DNA of 64,000 nucleotides from Pseudomonas sp. 10S4 (GTDB taxonomy: Bacteria > Pseudomonadota > Gammaproteobacteria > Pseudomonadales > Pseudomonadaceae), in the NCBI RefSeq assembly GCF_034344865.1, contig NZ_CP133774.1, forward strand, positions 1,364,001 to 1,428,000, read 5' to 3'. Each line of letters opens with the position of its first letter. Within the stretch, counting starts at the first letter, position 1. Position numbers and translations under genes: made by a program. The notes beneath the pieces were generated by a model. The model was not told the DNA's origin and made no database searches. It saw nothing but the letters and a program-made list of their open reading frames with translations. This document shows, piece after piece, positions 19,070-27,783 of this stretch.

Positions 19070-19190
19070 GTGGCGAGGGGGCTTGCCCCCGTTCGGCTGC
19101 GAAGCAGTCGTAAAACCTACTAATTTGATGTACCTGGAAGAATGCTGGGGAGCGCTTCGCACTCCAACGGGGGCAAGCTCCCTCGCCACA
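19070..19190. repeat. Long inverted repeat, family B
   Basis: Bounded by GTGGCGAGGGGGCTTGCCCC and its inverted complement. It occupies the middle of the 347-base gap between divergent ilvA and rpiA (18958-19304). The rest of the gap should hold the two promoters; I see no further gene there. Confidence 0.87.
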
Positions 19191-19304
19191 GGGATCTGCG
19201 CCGACCGCCTCATCTCCATCCCGCCAATCGGGCAATGACCTTCACCGCCCCGAAGCCTATAATGCCGGCCTTTCCGTTCCCTCCTTGCCCGCTTCGGAGC
19301 CCGC

Positions 19305-19979
19305 ATGACCCAGGATCAACTCAAACAGGCAGTGGCTCAGGCCGCCGTCGACTTCATCCTTCCGAAACTCGACGACAAGAGCGTCGTCGGTGTCGGCACC
19401 GGCTCCACCGCCAACTGCTTCATTGATGCACTGGCCAAGCACAAGGGCGCTTTCGATGGCGCGGTCGCCAGTTCCGAAGCCACCGCCGCCCGCCTCAAGG
19501 GCCACGGCATTCCGGTGTATGAGCTGAACACCGTCAGCGACCTGGAGTTCTACGTCGACGGCGCCGACGAAAGCGACGAACACCTGAACCTGATCAAGGG
19601 TGGCGGCGCCGCCCTGACCCGCGAGAAGATCGTTGCGGCCGTGGCCAAGACCTTCATCTGCATCGCCGATGGCAGCAAACTGGTGCCGGTACTCGGCGCG
19701 TTCCCGCTGCCGGTGGAAGTGATCCCGATGGCCCGCAGCCACGTGGCCCGCGAGCTGGTGAAACTGGGCGGCGACCCGGTTTACCGTGAGGGCGTGCTGA
19801 CTGACAACGGCAACATCATCCTCGACGTGTTCAACATGCAAATCACCAACCCGGTAGAGCTGGAAACGCAGATCAATGCGATCGTCGGCGTGGTGACCAA
19901 CGGTTTGTTCGCGGCGCGTCCGGCAGATTTGCTGTTGTTGGGCACGAGCGAAGGCGTAAAAACCCTGCGCGCTGAATAA
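19305..19979 (+). CDS. rpiA: Ribose-5-phosphate isomerase A
   Basis: Interconverts ribose 5-phosphate and ribulose 5-phosphate in the pentose phosphate pathway. The 224-residue protein has the phosphate-binding [13 protein letters not shown] loop, the catalytic-region motif [20 protein letters not shown] and the later ADGSKLV segment, all typical of RpiA. It is divergent from ilvA, a common arrangement in Pseudomonas, and intact. Confidence 0.97.
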   Translation: MTQDQLKQAVAQAAVDFILPKLDDKSVVGVGTGSTANCFIDALAKHKGAFDGAVASSEATAARLKGHGIPVYELNTVSDLEFYVDGADESDEHLNLIKGGGAALTREKIVAAVAKTFICIADGSKLVPVLGAFPLPVEVIPMARSHVARELVKLGGDPVYREGVLTDNGNIILDVFNMQITNPVELETQINAIVGVVTNGLFAARPADLLLLGTSEGVKTLRAE

Positions 19980-19995
19980 GCCATACACAGATCCC

Positions 19996-20089
19996 AATGT
20001 GGGAGCGGGCTTGCTCGCGAAGAGGCCGTGTCAGTCGATAGAGATGTCGACTGACAAACCGCTTTCGCGAGCAAGCCCGCTCCCACATT
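19996..20089. repeat. REP doublet, family A
   Basis: Two inverted GTGGGAGCGGGCTTGCTCGCGAA units are separated by a spacer that contains its own short palindrome (GTCAGTCGA/TCGACTGAC). It lies between the convergent ends of rpiA and an SdiA-regulated-domain gene. Confidence 0.9.
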
Positions 20090-20105
20090 GGGTTTGTGGT
20101 GATTG

Positions 20106-21023
20106 TTAGGGTTTTGTCGGTTTTTTGAAGGTGTAGAACAGGTTCGGTTCGCTGACGAGGTACAAGGTGCCGTCGTCGTCCATCGCGATCCCTTCCGCCT
20201 GCGGCACGGTCTTTTGCAGGCCCTGGCGCCCACTGTTCAGTGACATCGTACTCAGCGGCCGGCCGTCGATATCCAATTCCAGAATCAGCCGTGACTCATC
20301 GGACAGCGCCATCAGGTGGCCGCTGCGCTCATCGTATTGCAGGCTCGACAGGTCTCGCACAAACATCCCGGCATCGCGCTTGGGGTTGTTGACGACGTGT
20401 ACGGCGTAGGATTTCTCCGGGTTGTAATGCGGGAAGCCCTGCACTTCGTAGATCAGCATCGGGTCGCGCTCCTTGGCGACAAACAGCCGCTTGCCCACCG
20501 AGTCATAAGCCAACCCTTCAAAGCCCTTGTTGCCGCTCATGTGCACGCCAAGGGTCATTTGCTCGGCGTCCGCGGCATCGAGGAACGTCGTGTCCTTCTC
20601 CAGATGAATCTTGATCAGCCGCTGCTGGCGCTCATCGGTCACCACGTAGGTATCGACGCTGATGAACTCCACCGCCTCCGGGTCACCGAAGCCGATCAGC
20701 GCCACCCGCCGCAGGATCTTGCCGTCCAGGGACAGCTCGATCAGCTCGGCGTTTTTGTTGGTCACGGTGAACAGGCTTTTGCGCACAGGATCGTAGGTCA
20801 GTGCCGAGACGTCGTCGTTCAACCCGTCAATGACGTGCGCCTCGACCACGACTTGATACTGGTCGAGGCCAATCGACTGGGCATTTTCCGGCAGCCAGAC
20901 CGTCTGAAGGTTGAACCAGGCACGTTCGAACAGACGCAAGTACTGGCCCACCGCGACGAGCACGCTCAGCGCAATCACCGACAGAATCAAAATCAGGGGT
21001 TTGGGGCGGGCAAGTCGACGCAT
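20106..21023 (-). CDS. SdiA-regulated-domain (YjiK-like) membrane-anchored protein, copy 1
   Basis: A 305-residue protein with one N-terminal membrane helix (about residues 9-27) and a large periplasmic part that should form a beta-propeller. Repeated blades are seen as VSALTYDP, GFEGLAYD, LSSLQYDE and EGIAMDDDGTLYLVSEPNLFY. This matches the SdiA-regulated family, whose members resemble phytase-like or NHL propellers; the function is unknown. It is the second of two tandem paralogues on the minus strand, separated from the first by 184 bases that include a REP element. Confidence 0.82.
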   Translation of the reverse strand: MRRLARPKPLILILSVIALSVLVAVGQYLRLFERAWFNLQTVWLPENAQSIGLDQYQVVVEAHVIDGLNDDVSALTYDPVRKSLFTVTNKNAELIELSLDGKILRRVALIGFGDPEAVEFISVDTYVVTDERQQRLIKIHLEKDTTFLDAADAEQMTLGVHMSGNKGFEGLAYDSVGKRLFVAKERDPMLIYEVQGFPHYNPEKSYAVHVVNNPKRDAGMFVRDLSSLQYDERSGHLMALSDESRLILELDIDGRPLSTMSLNSGRQGLQKTVPQAEGIAMDDDGTLYLVSEPNLFYTFKKPTKP

Positions 21024-21111
21024 TCAGGCAAGCTCGAAAACAGGGCGGGCGGATGAAATATCACGGCCGTCTGAATTCAAGCTTAATGGCCAGTAGCCTT
21101 GAACCACAACC

Positions 21112-21179
21112 GTGGGAGCGAGCTTGCTCGCGATGGCGATCTCAAGGACGCCTTCGCCGGCAAGCCGGACTCCTACAGG
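21112..21179. repeat. REP doublet, family A, mixed units
   Basis: One GTGGGAGCGAGCTTGCTCGCGATG unit faces an inverted, diverged copy (CGCCGGCAAGCCGGACTCCTACAGG). It lies between the two paralogous SdiA-regulated-domain genes. Confidence 0.75.
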
Positions 21180-21207
21180 TGTTTCCCGCAGGGCGGGGGG
21201 AATGTGG

Positions 21208-22137
21208 TTACTTTTGCTTTTCGAAGCGATAGAACAGGTTCGGCTCACTGACCATGTACAGCGTGCCCGCTTCGTCCATGGCCACGCCCTCGGCGCGGGG
21301 AATGGTCTTCTTCAAGCCGTTGAAACCGCCCAGCAGGGTCATGAAGCTGACCTGATCGCCCTTCTCGTCCAACTCAATCAGCAGGTGCGAGTCGGCGGAC
21401 AGCACCAGGGTGTGACCAGTGCGCGGGTCGATGGTCAAGGCCGACAGGTTACGGATGTCCAGATCGTTATTAATCAGTTTCTCTTTGTCGCCCTTAAGGC
21501 TCTGGCTGCCGTCGCTCTTCCAGCGGAACAGTGCTGGCGGACGCTCTTCACCCAGCAAAAGCTGCTGATTGCGCGGGTCCCAGGCAACGGCTTCGAAGGC
21601 CTTGTTCTGGTCTTTTGACGGGCCCAGATCGTATTTCGGGAAGTTGTCGCGGTTCAGTTCGCGGGTAGTGGCATCGACCTTGATGATGGACAGCATGTGC
21701 TCTCGCTCATCGGTGATGGCCAGCAGACCGTTGCCCATGACCGTCACACCTTCCGGATTGACCCAACCCACCAGCGGCATCTTGCGCAGCACATCGCCCT
21801 GCAACGTCAACTCGACCAGGAACGGGTTCTTGCCCATGACCGAAAACAGGGTTTTTGTCTGCGGGTCGTAGGACAGGTCCGAAGCTTCGTCCTTTTCCAT
21901 GCCCGGCAGCAGTTTGGCGTCGATCACCGCCCGATAATCCGGCAGCCAGACACTTTGCTGGCGTTCGGCCGGGCTTTCGAAGCTCTCCTTGACCCAATGC
22001 ACAGCGCGGTTGTCCCAATGCATCGCGAACGCGAGGCCATAGCCCGCCGCCGCAGCCAGCAACAGCCAGTAATACCAGCGCATGAGGAATCGTGGACGAC
22101 GAGGAGTTTGCAGGGGCGGGAGCGGTTGCGTTGCCAT
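21208..22137 (-). CDS. SdiA-regulated-domain (YjiK-like) membrane-anchored protein, copy 2
   Basis: A 309-residue paralogue of the next gene downstream. A single membrane helix at about residues 22-40 (YYWLLLAAAAGYGLAFA) follows a short proline-rich cytoplasmic start. The periplasmic propeller has the same blade motifs (ASDLSYDP, AFEAVAWDP, LSALTIDP) and ends with the near-identical EGVAMDEAGTLYMVSEPNLFY block. The shared ends with a diverged middle indicate an old tandem duplication. No enzyme motif is evident. It is probably the first gene of a two-gene unit. Confidence 0.82.
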   Translation of the reverse strand: MATQPLPPLQTPRRPRFLMRWYYWLLLAAAAGYGLAFAMHWDNRAVHWVKESFESPAERQQSVWLPDYRAVIDAKLLPGMEKDEASDLSYDPQTKTLFSVMGKNPFLVELTLQGDVLRKMPLVGWVNPEGVTVMGNGLLAITDEREHMLSIIKVDATTRELNRDNFPKYDLGPSKDQNKAFEAVAWDPRNQQLLLGEERPPALFRWKSDGSQSLKGDKEKLINNDLDIRNLSALTIDPRTGHTLVLSADSHLLIELDEKGDQVSFMTLLGGFNGLKKTIPRAEGVAMDEAGTLYMVSEPNLFYRFEKQK

Positions 22138-22298
22138 CAGGGGATGCGTTCCAGAAATTCAGGCTAGAGGTAATAGCACAAACGGGCAGGCTCAGCCGCC
22201 AAGAGTCCCGGATTTTCCAGACAGGATGTGAAAAAAACGGAAAATGGCTGGAAAGCCTTGTGTGGGCAGATGCAGTTTGCGGGCAGGATCACAAAACC

Positions 22299-22390
22299 AA
22301 TGTGGGAGCGGGCTTGCTCGCGAAAGCGGTGGATCAGTCAACATCGTCGTTGAATGACACACCGCTTTCGCGAGCAAGCCCGCTCCCACA
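22299..22390. repeat. REP doublet, family A
   Basis: Inverted GTGGGAGCGGGCTTGCTCGCGAA units flank an imperfect palindromic spacer, upstream of the SdiA-regulated pair and downstream of the FAH-family gene. Confidence 0.9.
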
Positions 22391-22410
22391 GGGGTTCAGC
22401 GGTGTTGCAG

Positions 22411-23076
22411 TTAGCGGACGCTGCTGGTGAAGCTGCTCGCACCGGCCAGTTCCAGCACCAGGTCGTCACCGACATTCAGCGGGCCAACACCCACCGGGGT
22501 GCCGGTCAGAATCACGTCACCCGCCTGCAGCGAGAAGCAGCCAGCCATGTACTGAATCATCGGCACGATCGGGTTGAGCATGTCCTTGCTGTTGCCATCC
22601 TGGCGCACTTCGCCGTTGATGGTCAGGCGAATGCCGATATCGGTCAGGTCGGCAAAGGTGCTGCCAGACACGAACGGGGCAATCACCGCCGCGCCGTCGA
22701 AGGACTTGGCGACTTCCCACGGCAAGCCCTTGGATTTCAGCTCGGCCTGTTTGTCCCGCAGGGTCAGGTCCAGGGCCGGAGCGAAACCGGAGATCGCGTC
22801 GAGCACTTCTTCACGGCTCGGCTTGGTCGACAGCGGCTTGCCGATCAACACAGCGATTTCCGCTTCGTAGTGCACCGAGCCACGCTCGGTCGGAATGGCA
22901 AAACCGCCTTCCAGCGGCACCACGCAACTGCCCGGCTTGATGAACAGCAACGGCTCGGTAGGCACCGGATTGTCCAGTTCCTTAGCGTGTTCGGCGTAGT
23001 TGCGGCCGATGCACACCACTTTCCCGAGCGGGAAGTGAATACGCGTACCGTCGACATACTGGTGCTGATAGCTCAT
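22411..23076 (-). CDS. Fumarylacetoacetate hydrolase family protein
   Basis: A 221-residue protein of the FAH superfamily, whose members hydrolyse or decarboxylate small oxo-acids such as acylpyruvates or oxaloacetate. The start region KVVCIGRNYAEHAKEL, the metal-ligand pair in VHYEAEIAVLIGK and the late ILTGTPVGVGPL motif are typical. The length is that of the short YcgM/FAHD1-like class. It follows the D2HGDH-like gene on the same strand after 37 bases, so the two may be cotranscribed and both act on hydroxy- or oxo-acids. Confidence 0.88.
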   Translation of the reverse strand: MSYQHQYVDGTRIHFPLGKVVCIGRNYAEHAKELDNPVPTEPLLFIKPGSCVVPLEGGFAIPTERGSVHYEAEIAVLIGKPLSTKPSREEVLDAISGFAPALDLTLRDKQAELKSKGLPWEVAKSFDGAAVIAPFVSGSTFADLTDIGIRLTINGEVRQDGNSKDMLNPIVPMIQYMAGCFSLQAGDVILTGTPVGVGPLNVGDDLVLELAGASSFTSSVR

Positions 23077-23113
23077 TACCGACTCCTGCTCGTGGATTCT
23101 TAAAACTCGCGGA

Positions 23114-24508
23114 TCACACCGCGAAGATCTTGCCCGGGTTCATGATGCCGTTCGGGTCGAACACAGCCTTGACGGCTTTCATGTACTCGATCTCAACCGG
23201 GGAACGGCTGTAGGTCAAGTAGTCACGCTTGGTCATGCCCACGCCGTGCTCGGCGGAAATCGAACCGTTGTACTTCTCGACGGTTTCGAATACCCACTTG
23301 TTCACCGTAGCGCACTTGGCAAAGAACTCGTCCTTGCTCAGGTTATCCGGCTTGAGGATGTTCAAGTGCAGGTTGCCGTCGCCGATGTGGCCGAACCAGA
23401 CGATTTCGAAGTCCGGGTAATGTTCGCCGACGATCGCGTCGATTTCCTTCAGGAACGCCGGGACTTTCGATACGGTGACCGAAATGTCGTTCTTGTACGG
23501 CGTCCAGTGGGAGATCGTTTCGGAGATGTATTCGCGCAGCTTCCAGAGGTTCTGCAACTGGGTTTCGCTCTGGCTCATCACGCCGTCCAGCACCCAGCCC
23601 TGCTCGACGCAATGTTCGAAAGTTTCCAGGGCATGGTTGGCCACTTCTTCGGTGGTCGCTTCGAATTCCAGCAGCGCGTAGAACGGGCAATCGGTTTCGA
23701 ACGGTGCCGGCACATCGCCGCGGCCCATGACCTTGGCCAGGGCTTTGTCGGAGAAGAATTCGAACGCGGTCAGGTCCAGTTTGCTCTGGAACGCGTGCAG
23801 TACCGGCATGATCGAGTCGAAATCGGTGGTGCCGAGGACCATCGCGGTGAGGTTTTTCGGCGCACGGTCCAGACGCATGGTCGCTTCGACCACAAAACCG
23901 AGGGTGCCTTCGGCGCCGATGAACAGCTGGCGCAGGTCGTAGCCGGTGGCGTTCTTGATCAGGTCGCGATTGAGCTCCAGCAGATCACCCTTGCCGGTGA
24001 CGACTTTCATGCCGGCCACCCAGTTGCGGGTCATGCCGTAGCGAATAACCTTGATCCCGCCGGCATTGGTGCCGATATTACCGCCAATCTGGCTCGAACC
24101 TGCCGAAGCGAAGTCCACCGGGTAGTACAACCCGTGTTCTTCGGCCTTGTTCTGCAACTGCTCAGTGACCACACCCGGCTGACAAACGGCCGTACGGTCG
24201 GTGAGGTTTACCTCGAGAATCTGGTTCATGTAGTCGAACGAGACGACCACTTCGCCATTGGCCGCCACGGCAGCGGCGGACAACCCGGTGCGCCCACCGG
24301 ACGGCACCAGCGCGACCTTGTGCTCATTGGCCCAACGGACAATGGCCTGGACCTGCTCGGTGGTCTTGGGGAACACGATGGCGGTGGGCGCGGGGGCGAA
24401 ATGCTTGGTCCAATCCTTACCGTAAGCATTCAGGGAGTCGGCGTCGGTCAGGACCTTGCCAGGCTCAACCAGGGTCTTCAGCTCTTCAATCAGGGAAGGA
24501 TTGGTCAT
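23114..24508 (-). CDS. FAD-binding oxidoreductase, D-2-hydroxyglutarate dehydrogenase type
   Basis: A 464-residue flavoprotein. The N-terminal PCMH-type FAD domain shows PSGGRTGLSAAAVA and a GGNIGTNAGG segment, and the C-terminal FAD-oxidase domain ends with the HIGDGNLHLN metal-site motif and GSISAEHGVGMTKR. These are the features of D-lactate/D-2-hydroxyglutarate dehydrogenases. It is divergent from serA, which supports a D-2-hydroxyglutarate dehydrogenase role: in Pseudomonas that enzyme re-oxidises the D-2-hydroxyglutarate made by SerA. The ATG at 24508 gives the conserved MTNPSLIEELK start; an extension to 24538 is unlikely. Confidence 0.88.
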   Translation of the reverse strand: MTNPSLIEELKTLVEPGKVLTDADSLNAYGKDWTKHFAPAPTAIVFPKTTEQVQAIVRWANEHKVALVPSGGRTGLSAAAVAANGEVVVSFDYMNQILEVNLTDRTAVCQPGVVTEQLQNKAEEHGLYYPVDFASAGSSQIGGNIGTNAGGIKVIRYGMTRNWVAGMKVVTGKGDLLELNRDLIKNATGYDLRQLFIGAEGTLGFVVEATMRLDRAPKNLTAMVLGTTDFDSIMPVLHAFQSKLDLTAFEFFSDKALAKVMGRGDVPAPFETDCPFYALLEFEATTEEVANHALETFEHCVEQGWVLDGVMSQSETQLQNLWKLREYISETISHWTPYKNDISVTVSKVPAFLKEIDAIVGEHYPDFEIVWFGHIGDGNLHLNILKPDNLSKDEFFAKCATVNKWVFETVEKYNGSISAEHGVGMTKRDYLTYSRSPVEIEYMKAVKAVFDPNGIMNPGKIFAV

Positions 24509-24712
24509 CGACAGAACTCTCGAACAATTCATGGTCATCCTGAGAACGCTTCACGTCGCAGGAATGAGTGTTTAGCGGGGTGCGTATGCTAGCATACCGA
24601 CCCCGCAGGGTAGTGCCCAAAGGCTATTCTGCGGTGACGGCATTGTTGCCGTCCGGGTCAGCATCTGCTGGCTACTTCCTGCCAATTTTCTCCGGGATAC
24701 AGGTTTACGCAG

Positions 24713-25942
24713 ATGAGCAAGACTTCTCTCGATAAGAGCAAGATCAAGTTCCTTCTTCTCGAAGGCGTCCACCAATCGGCTGTCGACGTTCTCAAGTCGG
24801 CTGGCTACACCAGCATCGAGTACCTTACAGGTTCTCTGCCGGAAGCCCAGCTGAAGGAAAAGATCGCTGATGCGCACTTCATCGGCATTCGCTCTCGCAC
24901 TCAACTGACCGAAGAGATCTTCGATCACGCGAAGAAGCTCGTGGCTGTAGGGTGTTTCTGCATCGGCACCAACCAGGTTGACCTGAACGCTGCCCGCGAA
25001 CGCGGTATCGCCGTGTTCAACGCCCCGTACTCCAACACTCGCTCCGTTGCCGAGCTGGTGCTGGCCGAAGCGATCCTGTTGCTGCGCGGCATCCCTGAGA
25101 AGAACGCTTCCTGCCACCGTGGCGGCTGGATCAAGAGCGCGGCCAATTCCTTCGAGATCCGTGGCAAGAAGCTCGGCATCGTCGGTTACGGCTCGATCGG
25201 TACGCAACTGTCGGTCCTGGCTGAAGGCCTGGGCATGCAGGTGTTCTTCTACGACACCGTGACCAAGCTGCCATTGGGCAACGCGACTCAGGTCGGTAAC
25301 CTGACCGAGCTGCTGGGCATGTCCGACATCGTCACCCTGCACGTACCGGAAACCGCAGCCACCCAGTGGATGATCGGCGAGAAGGAAATCCGCGCTATCA
25401 AGAAGGGCGGCATTCTGATCAACGCCGCTCGCGGCACCGTGGTCGAACTGGACGCCCTGGCGGACGCGATCAAGGACAAGCACCTGATCGGCGCGGCCAT
25501 CGACGTATTCCCGGTGGAGCCTCGCTCCAACGACGAAGAGTTCGAAAGCCCGCTGCGTGGTCTGGACAACGTGATCCTGACCCCGCACATCGGTGGTTCC
25601 ACCGCTGAAGCGCAAGCCAACATCGGTCTGGAAGTGGCAGAAAAACTGGTCAAGTACAGCGACAACGGTACGTCCGTATCGTCGGTGAACTTCCCGGAAG
25701 TGGCCCTGCCGGCTCACCCTGGCAAGCACCGTCTGCTGCACATCCACCAGAACATTCCGGGTGTGATGAGCGAGATCAACAAGGTCTTCGCCGAAAACGG
25801 TATCAACATCTCCGGTCAGTTCCTGCAGACCAACGAGAAAGTCGGCTACGTGGTTATCGACGTAGACGCCGACTACTCGGAAATCGCCCAAGAGAAACTG
25901 CAGCACATCAACGGCACCATTCGTTGCCGTGTACTGTTCTGA
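24713..25942 (+). CDS. serA: D-3-phosphoglycerate dehydrogenase
   Basis: Oxidises 3-phosphoglycerate with NAD, the first step of serine synthesis; enzymes of this type can also reduce 2-oxoglutarate to D-2-hydroxyglutarate. The 409-residue protein has the NAD-binding VGYGSIGTQ loop, the catalytic Arg/Glu/His region ending in TPHIGGSTAEAQ and a C-terminal ACT domain (HQNIPGVMSEINKVFAENG) that binds serine for feedback. The length equals the E. coli class. It is divergent from the D2HGDH-like gene over a 204-base gap and is followed by a strong terminator. Confidence 0.97.
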   Translation: MSKTSLDKSKIKFLLLEGVHQSAVDVLKSAGYTSIEYLTGSLPEAQLKEKIADAHFIGIRSRTQLTEEIFDHAKKLVAVGCFCIGTNQVDLNAARERGIAVFNAPYSNTRSVAELVLAEAILLLRGIPEKNASCHRGGWIKSAANSFEIRGKKLGIVGYGSIGTQLSVLAEGLGMQVFFYDTVTKLPLGNATQVGNLTELLGMSDIVTLHVPETAATQWMIGEKEIRAIKKGGILINAARGTVVELDALADAIKDKHLIGAAIDVFPVEPRSNDEEFESPLRGLDNVILTPHIGGSTAEAQANIGLEVAEKLVKYSDNGTSVSSVNFPEVALPAHPGKHRLLHIHQNIPGVMSEINKVFAENGINISGQFLQTNEKVGYVVIDVDADYSEIAQEKLQHINGTIRCRVLF

Positions 25943-25958
25943 TAACTGCTTGAGCGAC

Positions 25959-25988
25959 AAAAAAAGGGAACCCTCGGGTTCCCTTTTT
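25959..25988. terminator. Bidirectional rho-independent terminator
   Basis: A perfect 12-base stem (AAAAAGGGAACC with GGTTCCCTTTTT) closes on a CTCG loop, and has an A-run on one side and a T-run on the other. It lies between convergent serA and the DUF4399 gene and can end transcripts from both sides. Confidence 0.95.
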
Positions 25989-26004
25989 CATGCCTGCGGA
26001 AAAG

Positions 26005-26430
26005 TTACTTCACCGTCACGGTGATCTTTTCCGAGACGATTGGCGGATCGAAAGCCATGTGGTTCTTGTCGCCCAGTTCGAGTTGCAACGTGTGCTGGCC
26101 TGGGGTCAATGTCACCTCGGTTTCAGTCTGGGCCTTGCCGAAGTGCACATGATTGGCATCTGACGGGATCACCGAACCGGCAGGAATGACCTCCTTGGCG
26201 TCGATCAGCAGGTGGTGGTGGCCGGTGTTCGCAGTGGCGTCACCCGCCGGAGCCAGAGCAACGCCTTTGACTTCAAACTTGACCTTGAACGTCTTGCCAA
26301 CAGTTTCGCCGCTGGTTGGCGAGCCGATGTTCACTGCGGCACCTTGCGGGGCCGGGGTAGCTGCGCTGGCCATCATCGAAGCGCCCAGCAAAAGGGCCGC
26401 CAAAACAGCACGTGACATGAATGTTTGCAT
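26005..26430 (-). CDS. DUF4399-domain secreted protein
   Basis: A 141-residue protein with a signal peptide of about 24 residues ending in MASAATP. The mature part carries the DUF4399 hallmarks: a GHHHLLID motif in the middle and NHVHFGKAQTET after it, followed by a Gly/Pro-rich turn and a C-terminal beta strand. The histidine cluster suggests metal binding, but no function is established for the family. The ATG at 26430 has GGAG upstream. It is probably periplasmic and monocistronic. Confidence 0.85.
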   Translation of the reverse strand: MQTFMSRAVLAALLLGASMMASAATPAPQGAAVNIGSPTSGETVGKTFKVKFEVKGVALAPAGDATANTGHHHLLIDAKEVIPAGSVIPSDANHVHFGKAQTETEVTLTPGQHTLQLELGDKNHMAFDPPIVSEKITVTVK

Positions 26431-26565
26431 TCTCTTCTCCAGTTTTTTCGTAAAATCCGCTTGGCCGTGACAACTTCACGGCTATTCGTTGTCGAAGGAC
26501 CTCAATAACCATAGCAAAGCGCGCCTGAACCAGAGCGCCGCGATAATGAATTCAAAGGAGTGACC

Positions 26566-27153
26566 ATGCGTTTTTTGCCTGGCCTGATCTGCCTGCTACC
26601 CCTTTTGAGCCCTTTGGCTCATGCCGAACTGATTGATGACGTTAACGACCGTGGCGAATTGCGCATTGCCCTGGAAGCCAATACACCGCCATTCAATTTC
26701 AAGGACGACGGCAAACTCACAGGGTTTGAAGTCGAGCTGGGTCAGTTGCTGGCCAATGAACTGGATGTGCGGGCCGACTTCGTTGTCACTGAGTCAAACG
26801 ATCTGCTGCCAGGCGTTGAAACCGGCAAGTACGACGTCGCCATCAACCACATAGCAGTGACCGCGAATCTGAAGGATCGTTTCGACTTCAGCGAACCTTA
26901 CAGCCACACCGATGCGCAATTGATCACACAGAAAGAAGAAGCGCCGCGCTCGATGCTGCTGGTGCAGTCGCTGAAGGAAGAGGCGCCCAAGGCGAGCCAG
27001 CCAGTGAGCCTGGCGATTCCGTTCCAGAAAGGAAACCCGGCATTCCACGCCAGCCTCGACAACGCGTTGCAGCGGATCAAGGCGGATGGTCGGTTGGAGG
27101 CGTTGACGCAGAAGTGGTTTGGGGCGGATACGAGCGTAGAGCCCAAACCCTGA
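26566..27153 (+). CDS. Compact periplasmic solute-binding protein (SBP_bac_3-like)
   Basis: A 195-residue protein that begins with a signal peptide (about residues 1-20, ending in LAHA) and continues as an amino-acid-type binding protein: RGELRIALEANTPPFNFKDD, LTGFEVELGQLLA, and DVAINHIAVTANLKDRFDFSEPY are classic lobe-1 motifs. The sequence then jumps to the end of the domain (GNPAFHASLDNALQRIKADGRLEALTQKWFG), so most of lobe 2 is missing compared with typical 240-residue or longer relatives. The frame is open throughout, so this is a deletion or a compact form, not a frameshift. No permease is nearby. GGAG lies upstream of the ATG at 26566. Confidence 0.78.
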   Translation: MRFLPGLICLLPLLSPLAHAELIDDVNDRGELRIALEANTPPFNFKDDGKLTGFEVELGQLLANELDVRADFVVTESNDLLPGVETGKYDVAINHIAVTANLKDRFDFSEPYSHTDAQLITQKEEAPRSMLLVQSLKEEAPKASQPVSLAIPFQKGNPAFHASLDNALQRIKADGRLEALTQKWFGADTSVEPKP

Positions 27154-27185
27154 TTAACCCGCAATAGATCAAGTGCTGGAGATCC

Positions 27186-27278
27186 AATGTGGGAGCGGGC
27201 TTGCTCGCGAATGCGGTGTGTCATTCAATGATGATGCTGACTGATCCACCGCTTTCGCGAGCAAGCCCGCTCCCACAG
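27186..27278. repeat. REP doublet, family A
   Basis: Inverted GTGGGAGCGGGCTTGCTCGCGAA units lie between the convergent binding-protein and DUF523 genes, with the same spacer style as the copy at 22299. Confidence 0.9.
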
Positions 27279-27295
27279 GGGTTTTGTGTAAGTCG

Positions 27296-27781
27296 TCAGT
27301 CTTGCGCGATTAATGCCACTGCGGCTTGCGGCAACTCAAGTTCGCTGAAAACTTGGACTCCATGGCGCTTAAGCAACGCCGTCGTCACCCCTTCGCCACT
27401 GACCTTCACCCCACTGAAGCTCCCGTCATAGGTCAGCAAATTCCCGCACGACGGACTATTAGCCTTCAAAACAGCAATCCGGATGCCGTGCTTCTGCACC
27501 AGCTCCAACGCTTGATAAGCCCCCGAAAGAAACGCCGCGCTGACGTCCTCACCCTCGGTAGTGATCACCGGCGCACGGCCATCAAGCACGTCACCACCCT
27601 GCCCGCCCGGAATCTCCGCCGCAGCCCTTGGCGTCGGCAACCCGCCGGCCATTTCCGGGCACAACGGCACGACCCGGCCTTCGGCGATCCACTGATCCAG
27701 CAAATCAAACGGCCCACTGGCCCCGCCGTCGTAGCGCACGCGGTGGCCCAACAGGCAGCGGCTGACCAGAATCTTTTGCAT
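27296..27781 (-). CDS. DUF523-family protein
   Basis: A 161-residue protein of the DUF523 (YbbK) family. Conserved features are SRCLLGHRVRYDGG near the start with C9, PLCPEMAGGLPTPR, and a later LKANSPSCG, giving cysteines that could bind metal or an iron-sulfur cluster. The function is unknown. It is encoded three bases after the stop of the 2OG-Fe(II) oxygenase gene, in the same direction, so the two are likely cotranscribed. Confidence 0.85.
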   Translation of the reverse strand: MQKILVSRCLLGHRVRYDGGASGPFDLLDQWIAEGRVVPLCPEMAGGLPTPRAAAEIPGGQGGDVLDGRAPVITTEGEDVSAAFLSGAYQALELVQKHGIRIAVLKANSPSCGNLLTYDGSFSGVKVSGEGVTTALLKRHGVQVFSELELPQAAVALIAQD

Positions 27782-27783
27782 GA

